This document shows, one piece after another, positions 33,757 through 42,431 of a stretch of 64,000 nucleotides of DNA. The notes under the pieces were generated by a model. The model was given only the letters and a program-made list of their open reading frames with translations, did no database searches and was not told where the DNA came from. Every line of letters starts with the position of its first letter. Positions within the stretch are counted from its first letter, which is position 1. Source of the DNA: Luteolibacter yonseiensis (GTDB lineage: Bacteria; Verrucomicrobiota; Verrucomicrobiia; Verrucomicrobiales; Akkermansiaceae); contig NZ_JAENIK010000004.1 in the NCBI RefSeq assembly GCF_016595465.1, positions 186,001 to 250,000 of the forward strand. Reading direction: 5' to 3'. The translations under genes and the position numbers were made by a program.

Positions 33757-35024
33757 TTTCCGCGCTGGCGTTCCTGGCGCTCCGCAAGCCGTTGTCGGAC
33801 CGCATCGGGCACCTCGTTCGCCGCCATCCAGGCGTTCGCCGCGGTGGCATCCCGCTCGAGCCAGTTTCCGAGAGTGCGGCGGTAGGCCTGGTCACGCTCG
33901 CGTTCGTCGGCGATGCGCGGGATCTGGTTCGCCGCGGTGGCGGGATCATGCTTGAAGGATTCCTGGACGAAATCCTGGAGCACCCGGTCATTCACATCGT
34001 TCGGATAACGCTCCATGAGGGCGAGCGCGACCGCGGGATCGTCATTGGCGGTGGTGCCGATGAGGCCACGCAGGGCGTCCGTGCGGACCTCGCCCGCCGG
34101 AAGCTTGTCGAAGGAGGCCAGCGCCGCGACGGAGTCCGTTTTGATCCAGGTGCTGTAGACGTCGTCGATCCGGCGCTGCGCGGCCTCACCCGGGTTCGCG
34201 AGCAACCAGGTGACGGTGCCGGCGGGATCCTTCTTGGCCAGCTCCTCGGCCGCGCGGACCATGGCACCGTTCTTCATGACATCATCGGAAATGGAGTCGA
34301 TCCAGGCATGGGTCGCCGCCACCCCTTGCTGGAGGACATGCGGCAGGATGAAATCCAGCGCTTTTCCACGTGCGCCGGTGTTCGGCATGGAGGAGAGCAG
34401 TTCCGTGGCGCGGACCGGATCCGTCGCAGCGATGCCACGGATGACGCCGGGGAGATACGGATTCGGTCCGTCTCCGGTGTGCTGGCTCTGCGCCCAGCGC
34501 AGCGCGGCTTCCGGATCCACCGTGGCCCATGTGGTGAGGATCGTGTCCTGGGTGAAGCCGTTCTGGGTGTTGTCCTTGGCAAATCCGAGAGCGGCCAGAG
34601 GATCGGCCTGCGCCCATGCCGTCAGCAGCAACGCGTATTCACCGGTCCGCGTGTCGGCGAGTCCCAGCGAGCGGAAGTACTCGACGGCCCCTTCGAACTC
34701 GCCCGGACCGAGCTGGTCGAGGTAGGCGAGCAACGCGCGGTTACGCTCCAGCGGATTCTCTCCACGGACAATGGATTCCAGCCGTGCGTGCCGCGCTTCC
34801 GCCGTATCCATGCCCTTGCGGTCGGATTTCGTGCCACGGGACGACCGCTTCTCAGCATCTGATGAAGATGAACCCAGAGACGACTGGGAACGCGTCGAGC
34901 GGGTCTCCGTCGGGGAGTCCTTGCCAGCGGTCTCGGGAGTCGGAGAGGAAATGCGGCCAGCCATGAAACCGCCGGCGCCGATGAGGACGAGCGCGGCCAG
35001 GGTGGTGATGGATGTGGGTTTCAT
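33753..35024 (-). CDS. Exported helical-repeat protein, family member 3
   Basis: 423 residues with an N-terminal hydrophobic anchor (SITTLAALVLIGAGGFMAG), a Ser/Thr-rich linker (about 28-70) and then helical repeats of about 40 residues with the D-P-x-x-A core: ADPLAALGFAK, VDPEAALRWAQ, TDPVRATELL, KDPAGTVTWLL, DDPAVALALM and HDPATAANQI. This is the clearest example of the family also seen at 3.6-6.8 kb. The function is unknown. The fold resembles Sel1/TPR-type solenoids by eye. It is coupled to the coiled-coil gene downstream. Confidence 0.75.
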   Translation of the reverse strand: MKPTSITTLAALVLIGAGGFMAGRISSPTPETAGKDSPTETRSTRSQSSLGSSSSDAEKRSSRGTKSDRKGMDTAEARHARLESIVRGENPLERNRALLAYLDQLGPGEFEGAVEYFRSLGLADTRTGEYALLLTAWAQADPLAALGFAKDNTQNGFTQDTILTTWATVDPEAALRWAQSQHTGDGPNPYLPGVIRGIAATDPVRATELLSSMPNTGARGKALDFILPHVLQQGVAATHAWIDSISDDVMKNGAMVRAAEELAKKDPAGTVTWLLANPGEAAQRRIDDVYSTWIKTDSVAALASFDKLPAGEVRTDALRGLIGTTANDDPAVALALMERYPNDVNDRVLQDFVQESFKHDPATAANQIPRIADERERDQAYRRTLGNWLERDATAANAWMAANEVPDAVRQRLAERQERQRGK

Positions 35025-35096
35025 AAAATCAAGGAAGCGGATGGATCAAACAGACTCATACGCCACGTGTTGCGGGATTTGTCAAAAATCTCCCGC

Positions 35097-35945
35097 TCAA
35101 CCGGCGAAGGCGTTCGCCTCCACTCCGTTCACGCCGAGGCCGCGAATGACAAAAACCCGCCCGGCGTGTTCCTCGACTTCGGATTTATGCACGCCCGTGG
35201 TCACATACAGATCCGCCAGCCCCGGTCCTCCGAACGCGCAAGCCGTCGTCTCCAGGCATGGAAGGTCGATGCGGCGGAGTTCGTTTCCGCTCACCGGGCT
35301 GAAGCAGGCGACGCAGGCACCGTGACAGAAGGCGATCCACAGATGCCCCTCGTCATCGATCGTCATTCCATCCGGGGACGAATCCAGATGGGCGGTGGAA
35401 ACAACCCCGCGCATGTTCCGCAACTGGCCGTCCTCGTAGTCGAAGGCGAGCACTTCCTTGCGAGGGGTGTCGATGTAATAAACCGTGCCGCCATCGGCGG
35501 ACCAGACGATGCCGTTCGAATTCGTCACCGGCCCGAAGGCCTCATGCAGGGTCAGATCCGGATCAAGGCGATAAAGCCTCGCATCGCCTGTTTTTTTCAC
35601 CAGGCTGATGGTTCCGGCGAAAAACCGGCCATCGGGCGAACATTTGCCGTCGTTGAAACGATTGTCCGGCTTGTCCGGTTCCGGGTCCGCGATGGCGGTG
35701 AGATCGCCCGTCTCCTCATCGAGGAAATACAGCCCGTGGTCGCCCGCGATGACCAGACCGCCGCTCTCGCGCGGGACGACGGTGCCGACGCGTTGGCCGA
35801 CATCCCAGGACCTCTCGGTTCCGTCCGCACCGAGCCGGTGAACCTTATGGCCCTCGATATCCACATAATAGAGGGCTCCATGCCACCACACCGGGCCTTC
35901 GCCCCATTGGCTGCGGGTGTTTCCAATCGGTTCGATGCTGATCAT
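35097..35945 (-). CDS. SMP-30/gluconolactonase family lactonase
   Basis: 282 residues, six-bladed beta-propeller of the SMP-30/LRE family. Metal and substrate motifs are visible: GEGPVWW (metal-binding Glu), a FNDGKCSPDGRFFAG segment with the Asn ligand, NSNGIVWSADGG and SPDGMTIDDEGHLWIA with the catalytic Asp region. No signal peptide is seen, so it is probably cytosolic. Relatives hydrolyse gluconolactone, xylonolactone or other sugar lactones. No sugar dehydrogenase is next to it, so its substrate is open. It is divergent from the first CPBP gene. Confidence 0.88.
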   Translation of the reverse strand: MISIEPIGNTRSQWGEGPVWWHGALYYVDIEGHKVHRLGADGTERSWDVGQRVGTVVPRESGGLVIAGDHGLYFLDEETGDLTAIADPEPDKPDNRFNDGKCSPDGRFFAGTISLVKKTGDARLYRLDPDLTLHEAFGPVTNSNGIVWSADGGTVYYIDTPRKEVLAFDYEDGQLRNMRGVVSTAHLDSSPDGMTIDDEGHLWIAFCHGACVACFSPVSGNELRRIDLPCLETTACAFGGPGLADLYVTTGVHKSEVEEHAGRVFVIRGLGVNGVEANAFAG

Positions 35946-36038
35946 TCCTCAGTTTAAAATAAGGAATGAATCCACACCAAGGCAAAATTCCCGGATTCCC
36001 GTGCTTTCATTCCACCCACCCGCTGGCAGAATCCGCCC

Positions 36039-37034
36039 ATGCCCGGCCTGCCCTCCAGCGGCGTTTTGAAAATCTGGCTCTATGCCATCGCTTCGGTCCT
36101 GCTCGGCAGCTGGGCCGCGCCGCTTCTTTATAACGCGGGCAAGGCGCTGGCCGAGGTGTCCGAGAGCAAGAACACGAACAGCCCGCTCGAATGGCTCGCC
36201 GCCGTCTGCCAACGCACGGAGTTCCCCGAATTTTTCGTGGCAAGCCTGCTGATCGCCGGCGGAGTCCTGTTCCTGCCGTTCTACGATTGGTTGAAATGCG
36301 GACGCGGGACGATCTTTGCCAGAAACCCGCAGGCGACTCCGGGCGACATCGGTTCCCGGCGATCGGTCGGCGGATCCCAGGCATGGCGCCAGGGAGCCAT
36401 GGGATTCCTGATCGTGACCGTGCTTTTCCTGTTCCTCGCCGGCGTTCTCTTCCTCACAGGAGCCCTTCAGTGGAAGGGGCCCGCCAATCCCGTTTTTTCA
36501 TTTGTCTGGAAAGGATTCGCCACCGCGCTGGGTCTGGCGATTTTGCAGGAAAAGCTTTTCAGAGGCATCGCCTTGGGCACTTTCCTGCGGGCCATGCGTC
36601 CGGAGGCAGCCATCGCCATGACGGCGGTTTTGTTCTCGCTCGTGCATTTCCTCAATCCACCGCCGGGGCTGGATGTGGTGGATCCGGATGCATCCGGAGT
36701 CGGGTTCGAACTCCTGCGCGCTCTCTTTGTTTCGTTTTTCCACCCCCGGATTTTCCTCATCAGCTTCCTCCCGCTGCTCGCCCTCGGCGGCGTGCTCGCA
36801 TTCGCCCGCTGGGCCACCGCCTCGCCCGGATTGTCCACCGGCCTGCATGCCGGATGGATTTTCAGCCATATCCTGATCGACGGATTCACCATCGTTCGCG
36901 GGAAATCAATTTTCTGGGGATCTGGTGACGCATCCCTGCGGCAGGGCATCGTCCCGCTCGGCTGCATCCTCCTCATTGCATTCCTCGTTTCCAAGCTCAC
37001 CGCGCCCCGCCATGTCAACGACGCCACGAACTGA
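36039..37034 (+). CDS. CPBP family intramembrane protease homologue with altered active-site motif
   Basis: 331 residues, polytopic membrane protein with about eight hydrophobic helices. The CPBP (Rce1-like) motif region reads Q-E-K-L-F-R at residues 170-175 where the family has EExxxR, so the first glutamate is a glutamine. The second-motif histidine (FSLVHFLNPP) and third-motif histidine (GLHAGWIFSH) remain. It is clearly paralogous to the minus-strand gene at 37797-38849, which keeps EEWLFR. CPBP members cleave or modify membrane peptides or act as scaffolds; this one may be inactive or altered. Its end overlaps the start of comF. Confidence 0.82.
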   Translation: MPGLPSSGVLKIWLYAIASVLLGSWAAPLLYNAGKALAEVSESKNTNSPLEWLAAVCQRTEFPEFFVASLLIAGGVLFLPFYDWLKCGRGTIFARNPQATPGDIGSRRSVGGSQAWRQGAMGFLIVTVLFLFLAGVLFLTGALQWKGPANPVFSFVWKGFATALGLAILQEKLFRGIALGTFLRAMRPEAAIAMTAVLFSLVHFLNPPPGLDVVDPDASGVGFELLRALFVSFFHPRIFLISFLPLLALGGVLAFARWATASPGLSTGLHAGWIFSHILIDGFTIVRGKSIFWGSGDASLRQGIVPLGCILLIAFLVSKLTAPRHVNDATN

Positions 37035-37776
37035 ACCCCACGGCTGGAGGAAATGGTTGAGCCGCTCGATGGATCTTTTTTATCCACCGGTCTGTGCGGT
37101 CTGCCGTGAGATCCTCACCGACGGCCGGGCGCTTTGCGACGCATGCGCTTCGGATCTCCCACGCCTCGCCGCCCCCTTCTGCCAGATTTGCGGCGAACCA
37201 TTCCAGGGACGCATCGATGGCGAGTTCTCGTGTCCCAACTGCCGCGATTTGAAGTTTTCCTTCGACTTCGCCCGCCCTGCCACCGCACGGGACAAGCGCA
37301 CGCTGGATATGATCCACCGGCTGAAATACCAGCGGGAGATCCATCTGGCCCGCGATCTCGGCAGCCTCGCCGCCGAGGCGTTTTCAGACCCGCGCCTCGC
37401 CCCCGCCCTTGCCGGAAAATGGCCGCTGATTCCGGTTCCACTCCACCGTTCCCGGTTCCGTCACCGGCATTTCAACCAAGCCGAGGAGATTTCGCAGGAG
37501 GTTTCCCGCATCACGGGCCTCCCCGTACTGAAGGCCCTGAAACGCATCCGCGATACCGAGCATCAGACCGCGCTCGCCCGGGCACGGCGGCTGGAAAATC
37601 TCCGCGGGGCTTTCACCGTCACCCCTGCGGGCGGCAGGCACATCTCCCAATCGCCTGCCGGTGCGGTGCTGGTGGATGACGTGTTCACCACCGGGTCCAC
37701 GGTGGACGAGTGCGCCAGATCGCTCCGCAAGGCGGGCATGCGCGGCATCGTGGTCGTCACGGTGATGCGTGGATGA
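37012..37776 (+). CDS. comF: ComF family phosphoribosyltransferase-like protein
   Basis: 254 residues from MSTTPRT, which overlaps the end of the CPBP gene by 23 nt; the frame extends further upstream without conserved residues. The N-terminus carries the ComF zinc-finger set CAVCREIL, CDACASDL, CQICGEPF and CPNC. The C-terminal PRTase domain includes the PRPP loop GAVLVDDVFTTGSTVDECARSL. ComF is required for uptake of transforming DNA in competent bacteria and interacts with ComFA and primosomal proteins; many genomes carry only ComF/GntX-like proteins of less certain role. It converges on the second CPBP gene. Confidence 0.9.
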   Translation: MSTTPRTEPHGWRKWLSRSMDLFYPPVCAVCREILTDGRALCDACASDLPRLAAPFCQICGEPFQGRIDGEFSCPNCRDLKFSFDFARPATARDKRTLDMIHRLKYQREIHLARDLGSLAAEAFSDPRLAPALAGKWPLIPVPLHRSRFRHRHFNQAEEISQEVSRITGLPVLKALKRIRDTEHQTALARARRLENLRGAFTVTPAGGRHISQSPAGAVLVDDVFTTGSTVDECARSLRKAGMRGIVVVTVMRG

Positions 37777-37796
37777 AGGGCGGCCCGGGCCGGAGG

Positions 37797-38849
37797 TCAG
37801 GCTTTTGCGCGGGGTTCGAACCGTTTCAGAACGAAATGGCAAACCAAGGCGGTCACCATCAACGTCGCCATCGGGAAAAGCCCCGCCCGCAGGGTATCCC
37901 CCACCCCCCATGGGTGGGACGGATGGTTCTCCACCGATCGGTAAAGCAGGTTGAACCCCTTGAACGCCGCGATCCATCCCGCGTGCAATCCGATGGAAAA
38001 CCACAGCGCCCGCGTCCTTACCCGGGCCATCGCCAGAATCAGCCCGACGACAAACAACGCGGCGAAATCCGTGACAAAGAAGAGAGGCTCGGTGAAGTGA
38101 TGCAGGATTTTGCCCAACAGCTCGAAGCCCGCGGACATCGACGCCGGGTCCATCACCCCCGCGCCCTCCGGGGGCTTCAGGAAATGGATGAACGCGAAAA
38201 ACAGGGATGTCAGGAGACACGCCGCCACCGGCCGCGCGAACCGCAGCCACAATCCCAGCAAGATGCCCCGGAACAACCACTCCTCCATCAGCGGCACCAC
38301 CACCGCCGGCACGATGATTTTCCCGACCACCTTGCCGAATGACACCGGATTGTGCCGCGGAGAATACGCCCCCACCATCTCCAGCAACATTCCCATCCCC
38401 CACAACAGAACGCCCGCCACCAGAACCCCCACACCCACCTGCGCCAGCGCCTCCCGCCATGAGAGCCTCGCGCACGAGTCGCAGGTGGAGCTGGCGAGCG
38501 CCAGCGCCGCCCTCACCCGGCAGAACAGGAACGGCAGCAACGCCACCGCTGAAATCACCAGCGCCCGGCTGAAATAGCGGCCGAAATCCGAACGGCCGCA
38601 CGCGGCGCCCAACCATTCCAGGATGCCCGGCAGTTCGCGGGTCTCCGCCGCACGCGCCAGATTCATCCCTGTCTGGTAAAGCCATGGCGAAATCACCGCC
38701 GCCATCACCATGGTGGCAACGACCCACAAAACGGTCGCTCCCGCCTCGGATTGGAAAAAACGTTTCAAGTGCGCTATTTTTGAATGCTCCCACTCCACTT
38801 GTCCAGAGGTCGTTGTCACAAACCTGCCGTTCCCGCGGGAGCAACGCAT
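37797..38849 (-). CDS. CPBP family intramembrane protease with intact motif
   Basis: 350 residues at most. Weak start evidence: MRCSRGN at 38849, GTG at 38798 or TTG at 38768, and the first conserved residues come after the last of these. The protein is polytopic with motif I PLMEEWLFRG (EExxxR intact), motif II FFAFIHFLKPPEGAGVMDP and motif III IGLHAGW. It shares with the gene at 36039 the unusual segments around LEWL(A/G)A(V/A)C, HFLxPPxGxxVxDP and GFELL, so the pair arose by duplication. The substrate is unknown. CPBP proteases occur in CAAX-type processing, bacteriocin self-immunity and other membrane roles. Confidence 0.85.
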   Translation of the reverse strand: MRCSRGNGRFVTTTSGQVEWEHSKIAHLKRFFQSEAGATVLWVVATMVMAAVISPWLYQTGMNLARAAETRELPGILEWLGAACGRSDFGRYFSRALVISAVALLPFLFCRVRAALALASSTCDSCARLSWREALAQVGVGVLVAGVLLWGMGMLLEMVGAYSPRHNPVSFGKVVGKIIVPAVVVPLMEEWLFRGILLGLWLRFARPVAACLLTSLFFAFIHFLKPPEGAGVMDPASMSAGFELLGKILHHFTEPLFFVTDFAALFVVGLILAMARVRTRALWFSIGLHAGWIAAFKGFNLLYRSVENHPSHPWGVGDTLRAGLFPMATLMVTALVCHFVLKRFEPRAKA

Positions 38850-38887
38850 CCTCCGAAGGACATGCCGCTGACCGGATTGACAAGCTC

Positions 38888-40021
38888 ATGCCAAAATCAC
38901 ACCTTGCGGCCATGGCCTCACTGAAATCTGATCCGCCGGCTGCCGCACGTCCGCCAGTCTTCGCGATTTCGTGTTGGGCGCTGGCGTTGATGGCATTTTC
39001 CCAAATTCTCGTCGCGGGCCTGGCCCTGGCGAAGCGCTATGAAGAATCCCGGGTCCCGCGGGTGGTCGTCAAGGAGGTGCCGAAATACATCACCGTCCGG
39101 GTCCCCGTGGTGACCGAGCCGGAAAAGCCGGTGGCTCCGATCGTCTCCCGGCCACCCATGCCCGAACCCGCCGCCCCTACCTTTTCACCGGCTCCCCTGC
39201 CCGCTCCCACGCCTGTCGCGGCACCTGCCGTCGGCGATCCGCGATCTGAGAAAATGGTCCGCGAGGCCCGGCAGGCGCGCGTCGCCGGGGACATGGTGCA
39301 GGCGATCGTGAAGCTGGAAAACGCTCTCACCCAGTCGCCGGACGATCCGAACGTGCATTACGAACTCGGCCTCGTGCACGAGCAGATGGGCGTGTTCGAC
39401 ACCGCCTCCGCGCACTATGAGAAGGTTTTCCAAATGGGAGTCTCCAAGGCCGGAGTCCTCTACGAGCAGGCCGCCGCCAAGCTGCGCGACGGGTTCGACA
39501 CGCCATCCGCCATGGGCAAGCTCTCGCTCGGCCAGGTTCTCATGTTCAAGGATCCGAACGACGACGCGGGGGAGAAAGTCACGCTCACCATCCCGTCCCA
39601 GAAAGCGCCGGGTGAGGAGCTGGATCTCGACCAGGTCTCCGTCGAAGTCCGCTTCTTCCTGAAGAACGGCAAGGGGGAAATCATCGAGGAGGGCAATGGC
39701 AAGGAGTGGGTCACCGAGGAAAAATGGCTGACCCTGCCTTTCGACTATGCCGAGGGTGAGGAGAAGCTGCGCATGGTTTATACCATTCCCCGGCAGAACG
39801 TTCAGAACGAGCATCTCTACGGTGAAAGAACCTACTATGGCCAGGTCGTCTCCCTTCTCTACAAGGGCGACGTGGTCGATGTCCGCGCATGGCCGCCGCA
39901 TCTCGCCGCCAAGGTGGGTCCGCAACCCAATGTGAACTCCGGCGGGCTGCCATCACCAGACACCCTGCCACCGGATTTCGATCCGAATCTGCCGCTTCTC
40001 CCTCCCCTCCCCAGCCAGTGA
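38888..40021 (+). CDS. Membrane-anchored TPR-like protein
   Basis: 377 residues from MPKSHLA (an alternative start at 38912 is equally good); an open frame upstream overlaps the divergent CPBP start region and is ignored. A single N-terminal membrane helix (ISCWALALMAFSQILVAGLALA, about 30-51) is followed by a Pro/Val-rich stretch and one or two TPR-like units (MVQAIVKLENALTQSPDDPNVHYELGLVHEQMGVFDTASAHYEKV, written here only by its key residues N-A-L, G and Y-E). A beta-rich region and a Pro-rich C-terminus follow. The next gene begins 34 bp later and is probably co-transcribed. Confidence 0.75.
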   Translation: MPKSHLAAMASLKSDPPAAARPPVFAISCWALALMAFSQILVAGLALAKRYEESRVPRVVVKEVPKYITVRVPVVTEPEKPVAPIVSRPPMPEPAAPTFSPAPLPAPTPVAAPAVGDPRSEKMVREARQARVAGDMVQAIVKLENALTQSPDDPNVHYELGLVHEQMGVFDTASAHYEKVFQMGVSKAGVLYEQAAAKLRDGFDTPSAMGKLSLGQVLMFKDPNDDAGEKVTLTIPSQKAPGEELDLDQVSVEVRFFLKNGKGEIIEEGNGKEWVTEEKWLTLPFDYAEGEEKLRMVYTIPRQNVQNEHLYGERTYYGQVVSLLYKGDVVDVRAWPPHLAAKVGPQPNVNSGGLPSPDTLPPDFDPNLPLLPPLPSQ

Positions 40022-40055
40022 TTTTCCCAGCCCCGCCCGTCCGCCGATATCCCAC

Positions 40056-41543
40056 ATGTCCATGAATCCCGCTCCTGACGAACGCCACCTCGGCGAATAC
40101 CGCCTGCGGGAGCTCCTCGCGGAAAACGCCACCACCCGCACCTGGCTCGCCGAGCAGATCTCTGTCGCCCGGCTCGTGCTCGTGGATGAACTCACGGACG
40201 AGAACGAGCGGGGGAATTTCCTCGCGGATGTCCGCGCGAAGGCCGGCGTCGACCATCCGCTCGTCGGTTCCGTATATGAGGCTGTCGCCGAGCCGGGAGC
40301 GTGTTTCTATGCGCACGAACTGCTGCCCGGCACCACCTTGGAGCAGCGGAGGCTGGCGAACGATCCTTTCCCTCCCGCACGCCTGGCCATGATCCTGCGC
40401 CGGGTTTCCGAGGCTCACCTCCAGCACGAGTCGCTCGGCCAGGCCACCTCGCCCATGGGACTGGATGCCGTCTATCTGGATGAACACGCCGTCATCCGCC
40501 TGAAAAATCTCGCCATCGCCGGCATCCGGACTCCCGAAGAATCGGTGAGGGACGTTTTCCACCTCGGCCACGCCCTGGTCCCGCTCGTGGCATCCACAAA
40601 ACCGGGAGCCACCCGGCTGCTCACGCTTCTGAGCTGGATGCGCGGCGAGGGTCTTGAAGGTCCGCTCACCTGGGCGCAAACACGGGATTTCTGCATGCAG
40701 ATCGAGCACCAGCTCGCCGATCCTCCCTCCGTCCTCACACCGACCAAGGGCGGCTCCCGCTCGAGGAAAAAACTACCCGCCTCCGTCATCTTCGGGGCCA
40801 CGGCCGCCGTTCTCGTCGGCATCGTCGCGGTCTCCATGACCCTCCGGCCGCCGCTACCCACCGCGCCACCCCGCGCGAAGCTGCCGGATGCCGTGCCCGT
40901 CCCTGCCGGAGAGCATCCGACGCCCGACGACAGCCAGGAAACCTTGCCCGCTTTCCGCATCTCCGCCCACGAAGTCACCATCGGCCAATACGAGGAATTT
41001 CTCACCGCCCTCTCCATCCTCGCCAAGGAAAAGCGCGCGGACATCTTCGATCCCGCCAGCCAACCCAAGGACAAGCCCGGTCACATTCCGGATGATTGGG
41101 ACTCCCTTCTCGCAGCCGCGAAATCCAATGGCAGTTGGAAAAACCAGCCTGTCACGCTCGACTCGCCCGTCACGGGGGTCGATTGGTGGGACGCATCCGC
41201 CTACGCCGAGTGGAAAAAAGCCCGTCTTCCCACCCAAGAGGAATGGTTCGCCGCCCTCAGCCAGCAACTGCCGGACCCTGCCACCATCCCCACTTCCTCT
41301 TTCGCGCCGGTCTCCCCCGGAACCGCCGATCGCACTCCGACCGGCCTTCTGGGAATGGCGGGCAGTGCCTGCGAGTGGACGGCAAAACCCGCGCCGGATC
41401 CAGCCAATCCCCTGGGCGAGAAACTCTGGGTCATCATCGGCGGCTCCTACCTGAAGTCCGGCAGCAACGCCCTCACCCGCGAGTGGACCGCGGATCGCGG
41501 CCTGCGCCGCCCGGATCTGGGATTCCGGGTGGTCTTCGAGTGA
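40056..41543 (+). CDS. Pseudokinase / transmembrane / SUMF1 (FGE-sulfatase) domain fusion
   Basis: 495 residues in three parts. Residues about 12-225 align in layout with a Ser/Thr kinase domain but lack its catalytic parts: the glycine loop is LLAENATTRTWL, the VAIK lysine is missing (ARLVLVDEL), and the HRD/DFG regions read SPMGLDAVYLDEHAVIRLKNLAI. A single membrane helix follows at about 241-263. Residues about 290-495 are a SUMF1/formylglycine-generating-enzyme fold (EVTIGQYEEFL, VTGVDWWDASAYAEWKKARLPTQEEW, GLLGMAGSACEW and GLRRPDLGFRVVFE). Active FGE needs a cysteine pair near the C-terminus, which I do not see, so this is probably a binding domain. Topology: pseudokinase inside, SUMF1 outside. 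Confidence 0.8.
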   Translation: MSMNPAPDERHLGEYRLRELLAENATTRTWLAEQISVARLVLVDELTDENERGNFLADVRAKAGVDHPLVGSVYEAVAEPGACFYAHELLPGTTLEQRRLANDPFPPARLAMILRRVSEAHLQHESLGQATSPMGLDAVYLDEHAVIRLKNLAIAGIRTPEESVRDVFHLGHALVPLVASTKPGATRLLTLLSWMRGEGLEGPLTWAQTRDFCMQIEHQLADPPSVLTPTKGGSRSRKKLPASVIFGATAAVLVGIVAVSMTLRPPLPTAPPRAKLPDAVPVPAGEHPTPDDSQETLPAFRISAHEVTIGQYEEFLTALSILAKEKRADIFDPASQPKDKPGHIPDDWDSLLAAAKSNGSWKNQPVTLDSPVTGVDWWDASAYAEWKKARLPTQEEWFAALSQQLPDPATIPTSSFAPVSPGTADRTPTGLLGMAGSACEWTAKPAPDPANPLGEKLWVIIGGSYLKSGSNALTREWTADRGLRRPDLGFRVVFE

Positions 41544-41558
41544 AAATGGCAATAAAAA

Positions 41559-41589
41559 GGGGTCACACACTCGTGTGACCCCGTTTTTT
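41559..41589 (+). terminator. Rho-independent terminator after the pseudokinase-SUMF1 gene
   Basis: A 10-bp perfect stem GGGGTCACAC against GTGTGACCCC with a 4-nt loop, then GTTTTTT. It is the strongest terminator in the window and closes the TPR/pseudokinase unit. Confidence 0.95.
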
Positions 41590-41720
41590 AGTCATGAATA
41601 CTATACTGAAGAGGACGATCCCCATCGCCTCGACGACGCAAAGGTGGCGGATGTTTTGAAATCTGTCATGTCACTAAATTATGGGACATGTTTCCGCCGG
41701 GCCGGGAGACGCCGATACCC

Positions 41721-42386
41721 TCAGGATAAATCGAGAAATCCCCTGCGGATCGCCTCGCTCACGGCGGCGGGCAGGCTGCGGACGTGAAGTTTGTCGAAGC
41801 TGCGCTTGATGTACTCCGTGGCGGAGTGCTGGCTGATTTTCAATTCATCGGCGATTTCCTGGCGGTTCATCCCCTTGGCCGAAAGCTGGAGCACCTCGCA
41901 CTCGCGCGAGGAAAGGGCCTCCGCCTCGGGAATGGGGCTGAGCTGGCGGAAGGTTTGCAGGATCATACCCGCGATCTTCGGGTCCAGCGGCGTGCCGCCC
42001 GCGAGCACTTCCTCCAAGGTATCCATCAGGCGGGCGGCGCTGCCGGCCTTCACCAGATAGCCGTGTGCCCCGGCCTCCAGCGCGGCGAATACCTTGGCCT
42101 TGTCGGTGAACGCCGTGAGCACCAGCACCCGGGCATGGGGCAGGATTTCCCGTACCTTGCGGATGCCGGCGATGCCGCTCATGCCGGGCAGCCCCAGATC
42201 GGAAAGCACGAGATCCGCCTCCAGACCGCCCCTCAGGGCTTCGAGCGCGTCCTCCATGGTGGAAAAACCACCGACGCATTGGTAGCCTCCGCGTTCTTCA
42301 AGAACCATGGAAACGGATTCGCGGAAATCCGCATGGTCCTCGATCAGAATGAGCCGGATCGGTTTTTCCTTGGTCGTCGGTGGCAT
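41721..42386 (-). CDS. NarL/FixJ-family response regulator
   Basis: 221 residues from MPPTTKEK; a short extension to an earlier start is possible. The receiver domain has the acidic pair (LILIEDHADF), phosphoacceptor aspartate in VLSDLGLPGMSG, the Thr of VLVLTAF and the Lys of YLVKAGS. The C-terminal LuxR-type helix-turn-helix carries LSSRECEVLQLSAKGMNRQEIADELKIS, with an unusual QHSATEYIKRSFDKL recognition region. It is encoded directly downstream of its likely partner kinase (45-bp gap, same strand). Target promoters cannot be told from this sequence. Confidence 0.9.
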   Translation of the reverse strand: MPPTTKEKPIRLILIEDHADFRESVSMVLEERGGYQCVGGFSTMEDALEALRGGLEADLVLSDLGLPGMSGIAGIRKVREILPHARVLVLTAFTDKAKVFAALEAGAHGYLVKAGSAARLMDTLEEVLAGGTPLDPKIAGMILQTFRQLSPIPEAEALSSRECEVLQLSAKGMNRQEIADELKISQHSATEYIKRSFDKLHVRSLPAAVSEAIRRGFLDLS

Positions 42387-42431
42387 GCGGAGAAAAAATA
42401 GAACAACATCCGGCATTCGGAAAGCGCGGCT

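Noticed and set aside
37384..38913. 509-residue minus-strand frame covering comF and the CPBP gene
   Set aside because: ComF and CPBP motifs are read in other frames; this frame is Gly/Arg-rich without motifs.
41575..41787. 70-residue open frame starting inside the strong terminator
   Set aside because: It starts within a terminator hairpin and overlaps the regulator gene's end without a ribosome site or homology.
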